DNA of 61,972 bases from JAIOYV01 sp964388245. Its GTDB lineage: Bacteria; Bacteroidota; Bacteroidia; Bacteroidales; M50B96. Numbering within the stretch: the stretch's first letter is position 1; each line of letters opens with the position of its first letter. The stretch spans positions 1 through 61,972 of the forward strand of contig CAYLZH010000003.1 of NCBI GenBank assembly GCA_964388245.1, given 5' to 3'. Positions 45,101 to 54,604 of this stretch are shown here, one piece after another. The translations under genes and the position numbers were made by a program. The notes under the pieces are model-generated. The model was given only the letters and a program-made list of their open reading frames with translations. It was not told the DNA's origin and ran no database searches.

Positions 45101-48100
45101 CGCTTCCAATTTCAATATGCGCATTGTTTGCTCCCGACAAGGCATTTCCACCAACATTATAAGGAACTCCGTTAATATACAGTGTGTTTACACCTCCCGA
45201 ATGAACTGCTGCCAAATGGTACCATTGATTTGTATTGATTGAATAATTCGCATCACCTCCATTAAAATTAAACTTATTGTTTGGGCTGGAGGGGCTTAAG
45301 CGAAGTGTATAACCTGCAGGTCCTCCTCCGGGATAACGAGAGATAATTCCATCCAACCATGAAAAAGCATAAGGTTTAACCCAAGCCTCAAGGGTATATT
45401 CAACTGAGTTTAATGAAGTATCGCTTGGGATCTCAATCCAGTCGTTGTTACCATCAAATTGCATGGCATAATTACAAGCATTTGGAAGTGGGTCAAGCGA
45501 AATGCAGGCCATGTCGTTGATTGAATCCAAATCGCCTGTGAGTTCCGTAAATGCACATAGCTGTTGCATTGTATCTGGGACGATATAGGCAGGAAGTATA
45601 ACCGTATCGGTTTCCATCTGGGCCAATAACCCTGTCCATGTGTAGGATCCGGCAGTCACGCCTCCTAATGTATAGGAGATAGGGCATGATGTTAAATTTG
45701 AAGTGCCATAGTTTTTTAGAATCACTGTTGGAATTTCTGTTTGTCCCTCAATCAACATTCCTGCAGGTTCCATTACCTGGATAATACCTGCGTCGATGGC
45801 GAGTGATATAAATTCGTATTCATCAGCTCCAATATCTGGTGTGTTAGGATTACGAGGATCGCCATCGATGTCATCGGTTACTATCGCAAGTGGTATTCCC
45901 AGGTTGTTGAATGCCCCATTTGAATAGTGGATATGTAAATCGGTAGAACTAACAAACATTGGGTCAACTACCACAGAACCGCTATCACCGGATGCTGACT
46001 GGAATGCAGATAGCGAAGTATGTGTTCCAGATCCCCAAACCACTTTAAATCCATTTGGATTGTAGAAGTTGTTGTTTTTCGATGTGCAAGAAACAGATCC
46101 ATGCTTGCGTAAGAGTTCTGCATCGGTAGCAAACGATGTGATGTTGTTGTTGATTAACTCCACATTACTGGTAGATCCTGTAGCATCTAGCCAGATATTC
46201 TTTGTACTATTGGCAGTAGCCACCTTAGTGGTATTATAATATACATACTGATAACTGGTATTTTTCGTGTAAATACATGCTACCGTATTAGTATAAGTAC
46301 CTGCATACTGGATCATATTGTTAGCAATAATTACAGGACCATTAGCAGATCCTCCGCCAGGTGCATTACCCACCTGAATTAATCGGGTATGTTGTGTGTT
46401 GCTTGCAACATAGATATTGTTTCCAATAATATTACAGGATGGCCCTGTCGGCCACATATCAATACCTCGGGAAGCAGAATTTACTGTGGAGTTAAGTTGG
46501 TTATATTTTACATCCAATTGGGTATTGTTATTCAAGAGAATTCCTTTGGCTCCAAAATTATTCAGAGTATTGCCATTAATAGTATTTCCGATAGTATAAG
46601 AAGTAGGCCCGGTAAAATGGATTCCATGATTTCCATTTTCTATCAGGTTATTTTCAATAAGAACATTATTTGCATTGTTCCCTGAAGAAATTGAACCACT
46701 AATAGAATTAGAGGCTACAATACCATTCAGGTCTGTTCCAGTTCCGGACATTTGAATTCGGCAGCTCCGAACGATATTGCTATCTGCCTGGTTCATGAAA
46801 TTGAAACCACGTCCTTGTTGGCCTAAAACATCAACAAAAAGACTATCGAATATGATATGAGTGGCTCCATCCAGATTAATTATCGGTAGATTCGAACTTG
46901 GAGGTGCATAATAAATTCGCGTTGAATCGCCAAGACCATTAAATGTGATGGTGTTAATGCTGGATGATCCCGGAATAGCCAGAATACTAAATTGTTCGTT
47001 ATAGTCTCCAGCTTGAACATCAAATACAACAGACCCACAAACTCCGAACGATTGAAGTGCAATAACAGCTTCGCCAAAATTTGCATAATCTCCTGTGCCA
47101 CCAATAGTATAAGTGCCAGTGAGAGAAGACTGAACGTTGTTCAAAATAGTAGTGTCGTTAATTGAAAACATATCAGCCACTCCATTCGGATTACTCGACC
47201 AAACTTTAATGTCGTACAAGGTATTTGCAACTATGTTGAAGGTTCCTATAAAGATGCTTGTATCCGCACCTGATGACAGAATTCCGGTATAAGTAGCCGG
47301 AGTTTGTGCTACACCGTTTACTTCCCAGTTAATGGTAGCCGAGCTTAGATCGAGAACACCTCCGTTTTCCAGTATAGCATAGACATCGGTTGGGCCGGTA
47401 CAAACATTAGATACTCCTTCAATAGCACTGATACCAGCATCGTTGTTGGCTACCTCATATTCATCTGCACCCATGTCAGGATTTAATGTATCCCTTATGT
47501 CGCCGTCAATATCAACTGAAATAGATGGGATAGGTGTACCTAAACCATTGAGGTTGGTATTTAATGGCTGGATATGCATATCGCTTGAGCTTACAAACAT
47601 TGGATCCTGATATACCGTATTTGCATCCTGCCCTGTAGCTGAAGAAAATGCACTTAAACTTGTTGTATAGCTTGTTCCTAAATACCTGAAGGCAAAATTG
47701 CCATCATTAGAATAGTAGCAATTGTAATCAAAATTTATTTGATTACTTCCGTTATTGGCATGGACAATCATATTTCCAGCACTAGCTCCATTTGCCACAT
47801 TTGCTACAACAATATTGTTTTTAAAATTACCATTTGTGTTTGCATAATCATATTGTACTGTTCCTTTTGAAATACTTGAGGCTGTGACTTTTACTGTATT
47901 GTAATAGATATCAGCATAATTGCATGTCCTAATGTATAAGGCACTACTTCCCGATCCGGTTCCACTATGAATTACCATATTATTAGCAATTAGTGTGGGT
48001 GTAGTTGAAGTACCACTGGTACTGTAAACGACAATTCCGGATGTTCCTATAGTGCTTGTACTGTATCCTGAAACAGAGATGTTGTTTCCGATAATCTGTG

Positions 48101-49646
48101 GACTTTGAATATCTCCTTGTAAATAAATTCCATATACTCCGGTAGTGGTAAAGGTGTTTCCTTTAATCAGAACATCTAACGATAAATTAGGATTTTGAAA
48201 GAAAATTCCGGCTTTTCCCTCTTCAAAGAAATTGTTTTCAGCGATAAATCCAGTAATATCTATAGTTGATGATTGAGAACTATTTGCATAAATCCCATAT
48301 TGATTTGCGCTATTATTTAGTTTTATATGGCAGTTTTTAAAGGTATTGTACATTGCCGAACCTTCAAATAAAACAGCCGAACCATTAGTCCCTCCTGCTT
48401 CTATCATCAAGCTGTCGAAAATTACATAATGGGCATCGGCAATATTTACCACATAATCGTTCGCTGTGGCAGGAGTAGAATTTATTTGGGTTGAATTACC
48501 CAGCCCCTTAAAAGTAACAGTGTTTACGGCTGAAGTACCAACTAAAGGACCTATTGTGAAATTCCCGGCATACGTACCTGCAAGCACATTGAACACAACC
48601 GGACCGCATACACCTGCGCTATTTAACTCACTTACAGCTGCATTAAAATCAACAAAATCGCCACTCGCTCCAATTGTATAAGTTCCATTCATCGAAAGCG
48701 GAACATTGGTGGCAATTAAAGTGTCGGTCTGTGGATAAGGGTCAGGTTGATTATTTGGATTTGAAGTTGTGATCAACAATTCCGAAATAGTACTCGTGAA
48801 GTTATAAGAACCTAATAGGATAGTATCCACATCGAATGTGTCGATGGTTGTAGTGTATAAAATGGTAGGTTGGGAAACATTGTCAATCGACCAGTTAATG
48901 GTCAATGTGTCAATAGGATTGGTTCCGGAATTTTCGATAATGGCATAGAGATCGTTCACACCACTACATATACCTTCTGGCCAATAACCTAATATTGAGG
49001 CATCATTCGGCATTGGGGTAGGTGTGTAATAGGTAATCTCCATATCGTCGATAGCTATATCGCTACGATAGGAGCCTCCGGTAACACCCCTGAAACGAAT
49101 CTGAGTTTCAGGACTGTCAAAAGCGGACAAATCAATTGTTGCGACCGACCAGCTATTCCCCTGGTTGCCGCTCAAAGACCAAATACTGTTTATCCATGAA
49201 CCATCCTGAAGAATATCTACATGGAGAGTCCCCATATTCGATCCATACATGTGATAGGCAAAAGAAAGGCTATGGCTACCTGGCCACGACAGGTCGAAAA
49301 TGGGAGACAATAAACTAATTGTTTTATTGTAACAACTCGTAGCCTCAGTATAGAGGTACTTTCCGTTCGAATTACCCGGGTTATAATCGTTCGATGGCCC
49401 TGTATATGAGGTAGGAGTCCCTCCCTTATCTAAACGCCACTCACCCTGATCGGTTTGGTCTTGAGTCCAGCCATTTCCTGTTGCTCCAAGCGTTCCCTGT
49501 GAGCAACTATTTGTGGTCTGTAATGGAGACCAGGTTTCCAGGTTCTCAGAAATGGTATTCTGGGCAGAAACATGACTAAAACTTAAAGCCATAAAACTCA
49601 AAAATGCAATGAGTATTTTCCGATTAATAATAACTATGTTTCTCAT
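42180..49646 (-). CDS. Giant multidomain T9SS cargo protein (2488 residues)
   Basis: Signal peptide RKILIAFLSFMALSFSHVSAQ; start is the ATG at 49646, not the upstream TTG. Approximate order: jelly-roll/MAM-like domain (35-215), CARDB-like (215-315), right-handed beta-helix (319-732), CARDB-like, second beta-helix (842-1275; GDYANFGEAVIALQSFG), CARDB-like, LamG lectin-like domain (1390-1560; MQFDGNNDWIEIPSDTSL), CARDB-like, PPC-like domain (1709-1819), two SprB-like repeats (1822-1972; SYLWSTGATTEDLFNL and TYIWSTGATTEDLTGI), A module (1982-2105), two B modules (2108-2265), A' module (2285-2392) and a type A sorting domain (2402-2488; YQNCPNPFNKTTDIS, PPGTYFYKFS). It should be exported by the T9SS and act at the cell surface as an adhesin or glycan-binding protein. 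LamG and beta-helix content point to polysaccharide contact, but the ligand is unknown. Confidence 0.92.
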   Translation of the reverse strand: MRNIVIINRKILIAFLSFMALSFSHVSAQNTISENLETWSPLQTTNSCSQGTLGATGNGWTQDQTDQGEWRLDKGGTPTSYTGPSNDYNPGNSNGKYLYTEATSCYNKTISLLSPIFDLSWPGSHSLSFAYHMYGSNMGTLHVDILQDGSWINSIWSLSGNQGNSWSVATIDLSAFDSPETQIRFRGVTGGSYRSDIAIDDMEITYYTPTPMPNDASILGYWPEGICSGVNDLYAIIENSGTNPIDTLTINWSIDNVSQPTILYTTTIDTFDVDTILLGSYNFTSTISELLITTSNPNNQPDPYPQTDTLIATNVPLSMNGTYTIGASGDFVDFNAAVSELNSAGVCGPVVFNVLAGTYAGNFTIGPLVGTSAVNTVTFKGLGNSTQINSTPATANDYVVNIADAHYVIFDSLMIEAGGTNGSAVLFEGSAMYNTFKNCHIKLNNSANQYGIYANSSQSSTIDITGFIAENNFFEEGKAGIFFQNPNLSLDVLIKGNTFTTTGVYGIYLQGDIQSPQIIGNNISVSGYSTSTIGTSGIVVYSTSGTSTTPTLIANNMVIHSGTGSGSSALYIRTCNYADIYYNTVKVTASSISKGTVQYDYANTNGNFKNNIVVANVANGASAGNMIVHANNGSNQINFDYNCYYSNDGNFAFRYLGTSYTTSLSAFSSATGQDANTVYQDPMFVSSSDMHIQPLNTNLNGLGTPIPSISVDIDGDIRDTLNPDMGADEYEVANNDAGISAIEGVSNVCTGPTDVYAILENGGVLDLSSATINWEVNGVAQTPATYTGILSSGADTSIFIGTFNIVANTLYDIKVWSSNPNGVADMFSINDTTILNNVQSSLTGTYTIGGTGDYANFGEAVIALQSFGVCGSVVFDVQAGDYNEQFSILAIPGSSSINTITFNGLGDSTRIYYAPPSSNLPIINLDGATHIIFDSLFVDVLGQQGRGFNFMNQADSNIVRSCRIQMSGTGTDLNGIVASNSISGSISSGNNANNVLIENNLIENGNHGIHFTGPTSYTIGNTINGNTLNNFGAKGILLNNNTQLDVKYNQLNSTVNSASRGIDMWPTGPSCNIIGNNIYVASNTQHTRLIQVGNAPGGGSANGPVIIANNMIQYAGTYTNTVACIYTKNTSYQYVYYNTTKVATANSTKNIWLDATGSTSNVELINNNITSFATDAELLRKHGSVSCTSKNNNFYNPNGFKVVWGSGTHTSLSAFQSASGDSGSVVVDPMFVSSTDLHIHYSNGAFNNLGIPLAIVTDDIDGDPRNPNTPDIGADEYEFISLAIDAGIIQVMEPAGMLIEGQTEIPTVILKNYGTSNLTSCPISYTLGGVTAGSYTWTGLLAQMETDTVILPAYIVPDTMQQLCAFTELTGDLDSINDMACISLDPLPNACNYAMQFDGNNDWIEIPSDTSLNSVEYTLEAWVKPYAFSWLDGIISRYPGGGPAGYTLRLSPSSPNNKFNFNGGDANYSINTNQWYHLAAVHSGGVNTLYINGVPYNVGGNALSGANNAHIEIGSDYSSRFWNGLIDEVRIWGTGLSQADIIQWADKPIAPSHPEYSELMGYWNFDQPGSNIVPDQKNSNDGIIHEAVFVVSDAPIICAENDAGIASIVSPVSGAYLTNSETVTVEVENSGLNPIANFAVGFSVNGTGVNETISDTILPGSTLLYTFSNTANLTQNSYGAYDFCAYTLLTIDEYSLNDTLCNTVTNYGPGMACETATLYQYVNDPAIADSIASGESKWYQLDVLGDYNNVAMSLCGSSFDTKLELYNSCTGSSIAANDNSCGSQSQIDIPTLYAGTPYYVKVFGASSSEFGAFILTITGTAVNPYTVTLTPTMISCNGAANGAIDLEVVNLIGTPPFSYLWSTGATTEDLFNLVTGTYTVTVNDSGGNSVSEQVSITEPTALAVSVNETAVSALGGNDGSIDITVTGGTSPYTYIWSTGATTEDLTGIYAGVYFLTIYDNNGCQFSTTTSNVYYVPCPVPSGWEVVPTAYTHTIEVAQNSIISLDGTNIAPGSLVGVFFDQGGSQVCGGFTFWSGFETFLTAYGATSGQDDGFQTGETFTWKIYEAALGVEFAGTACYLPNYPDNSIFSVGGNSGIDCLNAFSIFTHTINLPLGWSIFSTYVSPADPNVEVVFDSIASDVAIVKSGSGLIYWPQFLLNTIGDLVIGEGYQIKMSTDTILDVQGQLINPVVTPVPIPIGWSIMGYLRTSPMLTDTVVQPIINSVIIIKSGAGLIFWPQFGLNTIGNMVPGEGYQIKLSQADTLLFQSNTVSPTKACSDIELPVKYNKVLNTGHNMSLGILEGAWDVLTQPGDELGVFNNNGELIGSTVYKNGFNAITVWGDDSYTKNEVEGIANGGTFSLKLWNHVQNIEQEILVESWFQGKDQYAKDGISIIEKLTIVEDKVRSYKLYQNCPNPFNKTTDISFYIAEADDVQLVVYNSLGEIVEHVVSKQYEAGKHTVSFETKNLPPGTYFYKFSSEQFTDTKAMSIQ

Positions 49647-50119
49647 TTTATCCAATTATTTAGTTAGTAAAGATGATTTCGTATTTCCAGGGAAACTTAT
49701 GATCTTGTTTTTTTTCAATCGTAAAGTTTCCATAGCAATACAACATTTTTTGATAAAAATAAAGGGATCAAACGGAACAAATTCATGTTGGACTTATATT
49801 AAATTCGTACATATCGGAAATCAGTTGAAACTTATGTCGTACATCAGTTGTACATAATTTGTTTGCTCCTGTTTGTCAGCATATTATGTTATAACCTTAA
49901 TATTGATTCGATGAAGAATATTTTGTTAAATCCTAAATGAAAATACTGGAATAACAAAATGAGTAAATACATAATGACCAAACGAATGGGATTTTTGGGC
50001 CGTTATGTTGAGGATCTCTAATAGCATAATACACAAATCAGCTATTCTGTGATTGAATAAATCAAAGAACGGCATTTGTAAAAAAGCAGAGCTATTCTCC
50101 TATTTAGAATAAAAACAAA
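49647..50119. other. Intergenic region upstream of the giant cargo gene
   Basis: About 470 nt, AT-rich. It must contain the promoter of the minus-strand cargo gene, but no TAnnTTTG box was found near its start. A short inverted element, GTACATCAGTTGTAC, lies near 49839-49853 and could be an operator. The right part is the 3' flank of the regulator ending at 50120, with a weak hairpin (ATTCTcctatttAGAAT) at about 50094-50110. No coding or RNA gene was recognised. Confidence 0.4.
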
Positions 50120-51913
50120 TCATTCTTTTCCATTAGGAAAATGATATAAATATTTGTTCAGGTTTACTTCAGTGTCTAATCGAAGTTTTTTCCGCAAGCG
50201 GTAACGGGCAACATTTATTGTATTCTGTGATTGAAATGTAATATCAGCAATTTCTTTGGTTGACATTTGAAGCTTTAAAAAAGCACATAACTTGAGGTCG
50301 TTTTGTGAAAGATCGGTGAATCTGTTTTTCAGGCGGTTATAAAAATCGTTATGAACTTCATTAAAACGTAATTCAAACTCTTTCCACTCCTTTTTAGTTC
50401 TATCAAATTCCAGTTCCTTAAGGATCAAAACAATTTCACGGTCATCCTTTGTTGTAGCTTTTCGCCTGTACTCATTTAGTCTGTTCGCAATAGCCTGTAT
50501 AAACTCTTCGCTTCTGTGTAAATAAATGGCTTTTGTAACAAGTTCTTTATTCTTAAACTCAAGTTCCATTTTTAAGTTTTTATGAATAAGTTCGGCTTGT
50601 TTCCTTTTGAATTCGGACTTCTTAAGAGCCGACCTGTAATTCAGAAATACAATAATCAAAACCAGGATTACCAAAATTAAGGAGAAATTTACAAGCTGGC
50701 TCTTTTTTTTTCGAGCTGCTTCGGCCAATTTATTTTCAAATTTCTGCCGTTCCATTTCCTTTTCATACTCATATTTTAGTTCGAGCTGAGCTATTTTTCT
50801 GATGCTTTCTTCGTTTAACAAACTATCTGAATTTTCATGAAACTCAGTATAATAAAACAATGCACTATCGAGCCGTCCGGTTTGAATAAAGGTGGTCGCT
50901 AATCCTTTTGCAACATTCGAATATATAGATGGATTTAACGACCTGCTACAGTACAAAAGTGCATGTTGGTAAAATCTGATTGAACTCTTATAATCACCGA
51001 TTTTTTGATTGGTCTTTCCAAGTTGTTCATAAACGTTGGCAAAAAACTGTGATGTAAACTCCCGCTCATTTTCAGATATACTGGTAGATAAATTTAGAGC
51101 ATGGTGAAGAAATTCTGTTGCTTTCCTGTAATTCCCCAACTTTGTTTCAACCTCACCAAAAACCGCATAAAATTGTGTTTTAAACAGAATATTCTGACAA
51201 TCATCAATTAATTCTAATCCTATTGACAAATGCTTATGTGCTACCTCCAGTTCATCCTGATCGGAATATAATTGACCAATTGTTGCCAGGGTAAAAATTT
51301 GATCACAATATAAAGAGTCCTCTTCCTGAATTTTAAGTGTTCTGAAGAGATAATCCATGGCTTTAGAATAATCCTTTTGAGTAGAATGAACAACTGCAAG
51401 GTTTGNNNNNNNNNNAGCTATTGCATATTTATGATTCATGGTTTCAGCAATGCTTAAACCATCCTGATAGTATCTGAGTGCATTAATATAGTTGCCCCGC
51501 GTAAAAGCCAGACCACCTAAACGTATATAGACATCAAACATCATTTCATCAATTTCATTATTCCTATACATTTCATCACATTTAACGAAATAGGCAAATG
51601 CGGAATCGATGTTGTTTAAGAGTAACTCAATTTCTCCCCGTAAATGATATGCGTTTACCAATCTTTTTCTGTCATTCAGATTTTGAGCAAGTTGTATGAG
51701 GTTTTCTGAATACTTCAATGCAGAATCCTGGTTTTCAATTGTATATAAATCGGTGAGCTTATAGTAAATATCAAATTTTTCGGATAATGAAACAGACTTA
51801 TGAAGTACAATTTTTAAGCTATCGATTTCGCTTGAATAGATCATACTACAATAAAATTGCAATGCAATAAAGGTCACAAAAACGATAATCCTTTTATATT
51901 TAACTCCAATCAT
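50120..51913 (-). CDS. TPR-containing membrane regulator with LuxR-type HTH, interrupted by an N gap
   Basis: A 597-residue protein carrying ten N (51407-51416) that stay in frame. After a signal-like N-terminus come tetratricopeptide repeats (about 30-380; ALRYYQDGLSIAETMNHKYA, KAMDYLFRTLKIQEEDSLYC, ATEFLHHALNLSTSISENER). A membrane helix follows (about 410-428, LVNFSLILVILVLIIVFLNY), then a helical linker and a C-terminal helix-turn-helix (about 535-590; LSQNDLKLCAFLKLQMSTKE, TFQSQNTINVARYRLRKKLR). This TPR-TM-HTH form is common in Bacteroidota, sensing on the periplasmic side and binding DNA in the cytoplasm. It lies between the giant cargo gene and tamL and might control either. Target genes are unknown. 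Confidence 0.85.
   Translation of the reverse strand: MIGVKYKRIIVFVTFIALQFYCSMIYSSEIDSLKIVLHKSVSLSEKFDIYYKLTDLYTIENQDSALKYSENLIQLAQNLNDRKRLVNAYHLRGEIELLLNNIDSAFAYFVKCDEMYRNNEIDEMMFDVYIRLGGLAFTRGNYINALRYYQDGLSIAETMNHKYAIAXXXXNLAVVHSTQKDYSKAMDYLFRTLKIQEEDSLYCDQIFTLATIGQLYSDQDELEVAHKHLSIGLELIDDCQNILFKTQFYAVFGEVETKLGNYRKATEFLHHALNLSTSISENEREFTSQFFANVYEQLGKTNQKIGDYKSSIRFYQHALLYCSRSLNPSIYSNVAKGLATTFIQTGRLDSALFYYTEFHENSDSLLNEESIRKIAQLELKYEYEKEMERQKFENKLAEAARKKKSQLVNFSLILVILVLIIVFLNYRSALKKSEFKRKQAELIHKNLKMELEFKNKELVTKAIYLHRSEEFIQAIANRLNEYRRKATTKDDREIVLILKELEFDRTKKEWKEFELRFNEVHNDFYNRLKNRFTDLSQNDLKLCAFLKLQMSTKEIADITFQSQNTINVARYRLRKKLRLDTEVNLNKYLYHFPNGKE
51407..51416. other. Assembly gap (10 N) inside the TPR regulator gene
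   Basis: Ten N join KYAIA to NLAVVHS. The TPR consensus expects four residues there, which equals the ten N plus the adjoining CA, so the literal length keeps the frame. Confidence 0.95.
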
Positions 51914-52030
51914 AAGTACACCTGAGTTTGTTATGCCTTAAATATACCAAATTATATGATTCCTGAAATGATCAATATCTTGTTGTGAGACATTAAGAAT
52001 TCACAATTTGTAACTACACCATATGTCAGA

Positions 52031-54358
52031 TTAAAACGGATATCCGATTCCGAAATTCCAGACATAGTCGCCTATACCAATTTTACGGCTACCCCATATC
52101 ATTCGTGATCCTTCGGCGAGTTCCGGGTCGCGTACTTTTATCCCCAGGTCGATTCGGAACAAGATAAAATCGAAATCGAACCTGGCCCCTACACCGGTAC
52201 CAATTGCCAGTTCTTTATAAAAGTTAGCAAATTGAAATAATGCACCCGGCCTGTCGTCGTACCTGTTTATTGCCCAAATATTACCGACATCAATAAAAAA
52301 CGCAGCTTTCAGTTTCCAGGCAACATCAAAGCGGTATTCCAGGTTCGCTTCTATTTTCATATCGGCAGCCAAATCAGGGAAGCTCGAATCGTCGATAAAG
52401 GTGCCGGGGCCAAGCGAGCGTATCTGCCAGGCCCGTATACCATTGGCACCGCCCGAGAAATATTTTTTCACAAAGGGTAAAACATGGTTGTTCCCATACG
52501 GAATCCCTACACCCAGGAATCCACGGTAAACCAGCAACGAAGTTCTTGTCAGGTACTGGTAGTAACGAAAATCGATATCGCTTCGGACATACTGTGCATA
52601 CCTGTTGTTAAGCAACTCATAGTACTCATTTCCGGTTTTAGGACTTCCGGCTATTGTATTTAATAAGGTAAGAATATTTCCGGCCGACTCGATCCTCGAC
52701 CTGATAAAGACAAAATTCTTTCTCTTTTTAATATCCTGGTTGCTGAACTCGTAGCTATAACTACTTGCTGAAATAAATTGCGATTCGTAACTATGTTTCA
52801 GATACAAGGTATCGAAATACTGGCTGAATGCCGAGGATGTATCGGATAAATTAATGATATTAAGTTCGACAGGATTAAAGCGGTGCTTTCGAAATTCGGA
52901 GGAATTCCACTTGTAGCCAAATCCTGCATTACGTATTGTACGTGTATAATCCGATCGTTTTTGATGATTAAAGCTAAACGAAATGCTTGTTTTGGGATGA
53001 TATTTCCGAAGCACTTTACCAGCATTAAACGGGATCCAGAATTTCGGGATGGTCATATTGGTTTCAATTCCATATTCAAAAGTATTAGGGAGGAAATTCT
53101 CGGAAGTAGTACCGGAAAAATCGCGTTGGACCTCGAGGGCCCCGCTAAATTTCACATTGAAAATTTCAGCCCCTCTGAACAGGTTACGGTGACTGTATAG
53201 AATATTTCCTCCAACGCCCCAATGATTCGACGAATTAGTCCCCTCCAGTTCGGCCTGATACGATTGGGATACCAAAGTCATTAACTGAATATGGCAATCG
53301 AGTAACTTTGACTCTGGACTACCTGCAGAATCAGAAAGTTCTTCAAACTGAATATTGATTAGCTTAAACTGCTGTAAGCTTGATAATTGACGGTATGTTT
53401 TGTTTATACTTTCTTCTGAAAATAAGTTATCGGGCGTTATTTCGATGTTCGAGAGCAGAACGCCGGGCTTTACAGCCATTTTCCCGATGAAATAAAAAGA
53501 AGTATTGTCAAGTATTATTGTATCGGGCGGTTCGATTACAAATGAGCTATCCTTTTTGGCAAATCCCTGGTTTAGATCGACATAAACATTTACACTTCTG
53601 ATTCGGTATTTGTTATGATTGAACGAAACCGGATTATTATCCTGATTGCGCGATGAAAGAAGCTTTATCCTCATAACAATATCGGCCTGCCTGGTATTAT
53701 GGGCCGTATCGACCAGGTAATCGATAAAATCTTTCGAAAAAGCGTAGTAGCCTTTATTACGAATAAACTTTGCCATCCTTTCCCGTTCATTCTCTAAAAT
53801 ATCAAAATCGAATATCGAACCCGGATGCAATAAAGTATTTCCCGAGGTGTCCTGCAGCACAAGGTTTCTGATTAAGGTATCGGTAATCGCGAAATCAAAT
53901 TTTCTTATTTTAAAAGGTCTGGCTGTTTGTATTGTATATTTCACCCTTGCCTTTTTTCTTCGGATCTTAACGGTATCGCTTACTCTTGCATTATAGTAAC
54001 CTTTACTATGCATATAAAGCAACAACTGTTTCGATGATTTATTGGTTTGGTAATCGTCGTAAATAACAGGTTCTTCCCCGATAACTTTTTTCAGCTTTTC
54101 CTTTACTTTTCGTTCTTTTCCCTTATTAAGAAAATTATACATCCGTAAATGAAATGGCGACAAGCCAAGGATCCGTGTATTGGGTTTTTGTTTTACAAAG
54201 TTCTCAAGATCATCAATATGAATGTTTTGTGGATTTCCTTTTAATACTATCTTATTCTTTTTAAGCAGATATTCATCGTCGGCGAGATGACGGGCTGGGT
54301 TACACGCAAAAAAAGTGAGCAGGATGCCAAGAAAAAATAGTCGGATTGACAACCCCAT
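52031..54358 (-). CDS. tamL: TamL-type outer-membrane lipoprotein (BamA/TamA family)
   Basis: About 775 residues. The signal MGLSIRLFFLGILLTFFAC ends in a lipobox cysteine, followed by NPARHLADDEYLLKKNKIVL, a hallmark of the Bacteroidota TamL lipoproteins. POTRA-like domains cover roughly 35-330 (KQLLLYMHSKGYYNARVSDT, RERMAKFIRNKGYYAFSKDF). The last 400 residues form a 16-strand Omp85 barrel, including the conserved loop region YFSGGANGIRAWQIRSLGPG and a C-terminus ending in aromatic residues (WNFGIGYPF). TamL works with TamB in outer-membrane protein or lipid transport. The frame extends to a TTG at 54385, but the ATG at 54358 starts a proper signal peptide. TamB is not adjacent here. Confidence 0.9.
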   Translation of the reverse strand: MGLSIRLFFLGILLTFFACNPARHLADDEYLLKKNKIVLKGNPQNIHIDDLENFVKQKPNTRILGLSPFHLRMYNFLNKGKERKVKEKLKKVIGEEPVIYDDYQTNKSSKQLLLYMHSKGYYNARVSDTVKIRRKKARVKYTIQTARPFKIRKFDFAITDTLIRNLVLQDTSGNTLLHPGSIFDFDILENERERMAKFIRNKGYYAFSKDFIDYLVDTAHNTRQADIVMRIKLLSSRNQDNNPVSFNHNKYRIRSVNVYVDLNQGFAKKDSSFVIEPPDTIILDNTSFYFIGKMAVKPGVLLSNIEITPDNLFSEESINKTYRQLSSLQQFKLINIQFEELSDSAGSPESKLLDCHIQLMTLVSQSYQAELEGTNSSNHWGVGGNILYSHRNLFRGAEIFNVKFSGALEVQRDFSGTTSENFLPNTFEYGIETNMTIPKFWIPFNAGKVLRKYHPKTSISFSFNHQKRSDYTRTIRNAGFGYKWNSSEFRKHRFNPVELNIINLSDTSSAFSQYFDTLYLKHSYESQFISASSYSYEFSNQDIKKRKNFVFIRSRIESAGNILTLLNTIAGSPKTGNEYYELLNNRYAQYVRSDIDFRYYQYLTRTSLLVYRGFLGVGIPYGNNHVLPFVKKYFSGGANGIRAWQIRSLGPGTFIDDSSFPDLAADMKIEANLEYRFDVAWKLKAAFFIDVGNIWAINRYDDRPGALFQFANFYKELAIGTGVGARFDFDFILFRIDLGIKVRDPELAEGSRMIWGSRKIGIGDYVWNFGIGYPF

Positions 54359-54404
54359 AGTCCAATATTGTGTCTTAAATTTCAAGATAATTAATTAATC
54401 AGAA

Positions 54405-54412
54405 CAAAAATA
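54405..54412 (-). promoter_or_regulatory. Candidate -7 box for tamL
   Basis: On the minus strand it reads TATTTTTG, a full TAnnTTTG match, 46 nt before the ATG at 54358. The -33 element is weak (TTGTG, 16 nt upstream). Confidence 0.4.
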
Positions 54413-54518
54413 GTATTTTATGATAGCACAATGTTGAATGATTATGAAATTATTTGCCAGACAATCATTTGAAAAACAAATTATAAATTTAAGGATAAAA
54501 AAATCACAAGAAAAATTT

Positions 54519-54526
54519 TACATTTG
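54519..54526 (+). promoter_or_regulatory. Candidate -7 box for the 1506-residue PKD protein
   Basis: TACATTTG fully matches TAnnTTTG, 78 nt before the ATG at 54605. No clear -33 element. Confidence 0.45.
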
Positions 54527-54604
54527 TATAAAACAGATAAATGTTTCTCGATACATATTCTTATGGATAATTAATAACTTAAACCTCGAAAAAAAACCTG
54601 TCAC

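Noticed and set aside
49839..49853. GTAC...GTAC element upstream of the giant cargo gene as a definite operator
   Set aside because: The inverted repeat is only four bases per arm and no second copy was found. It is mentioned only as a possibility.
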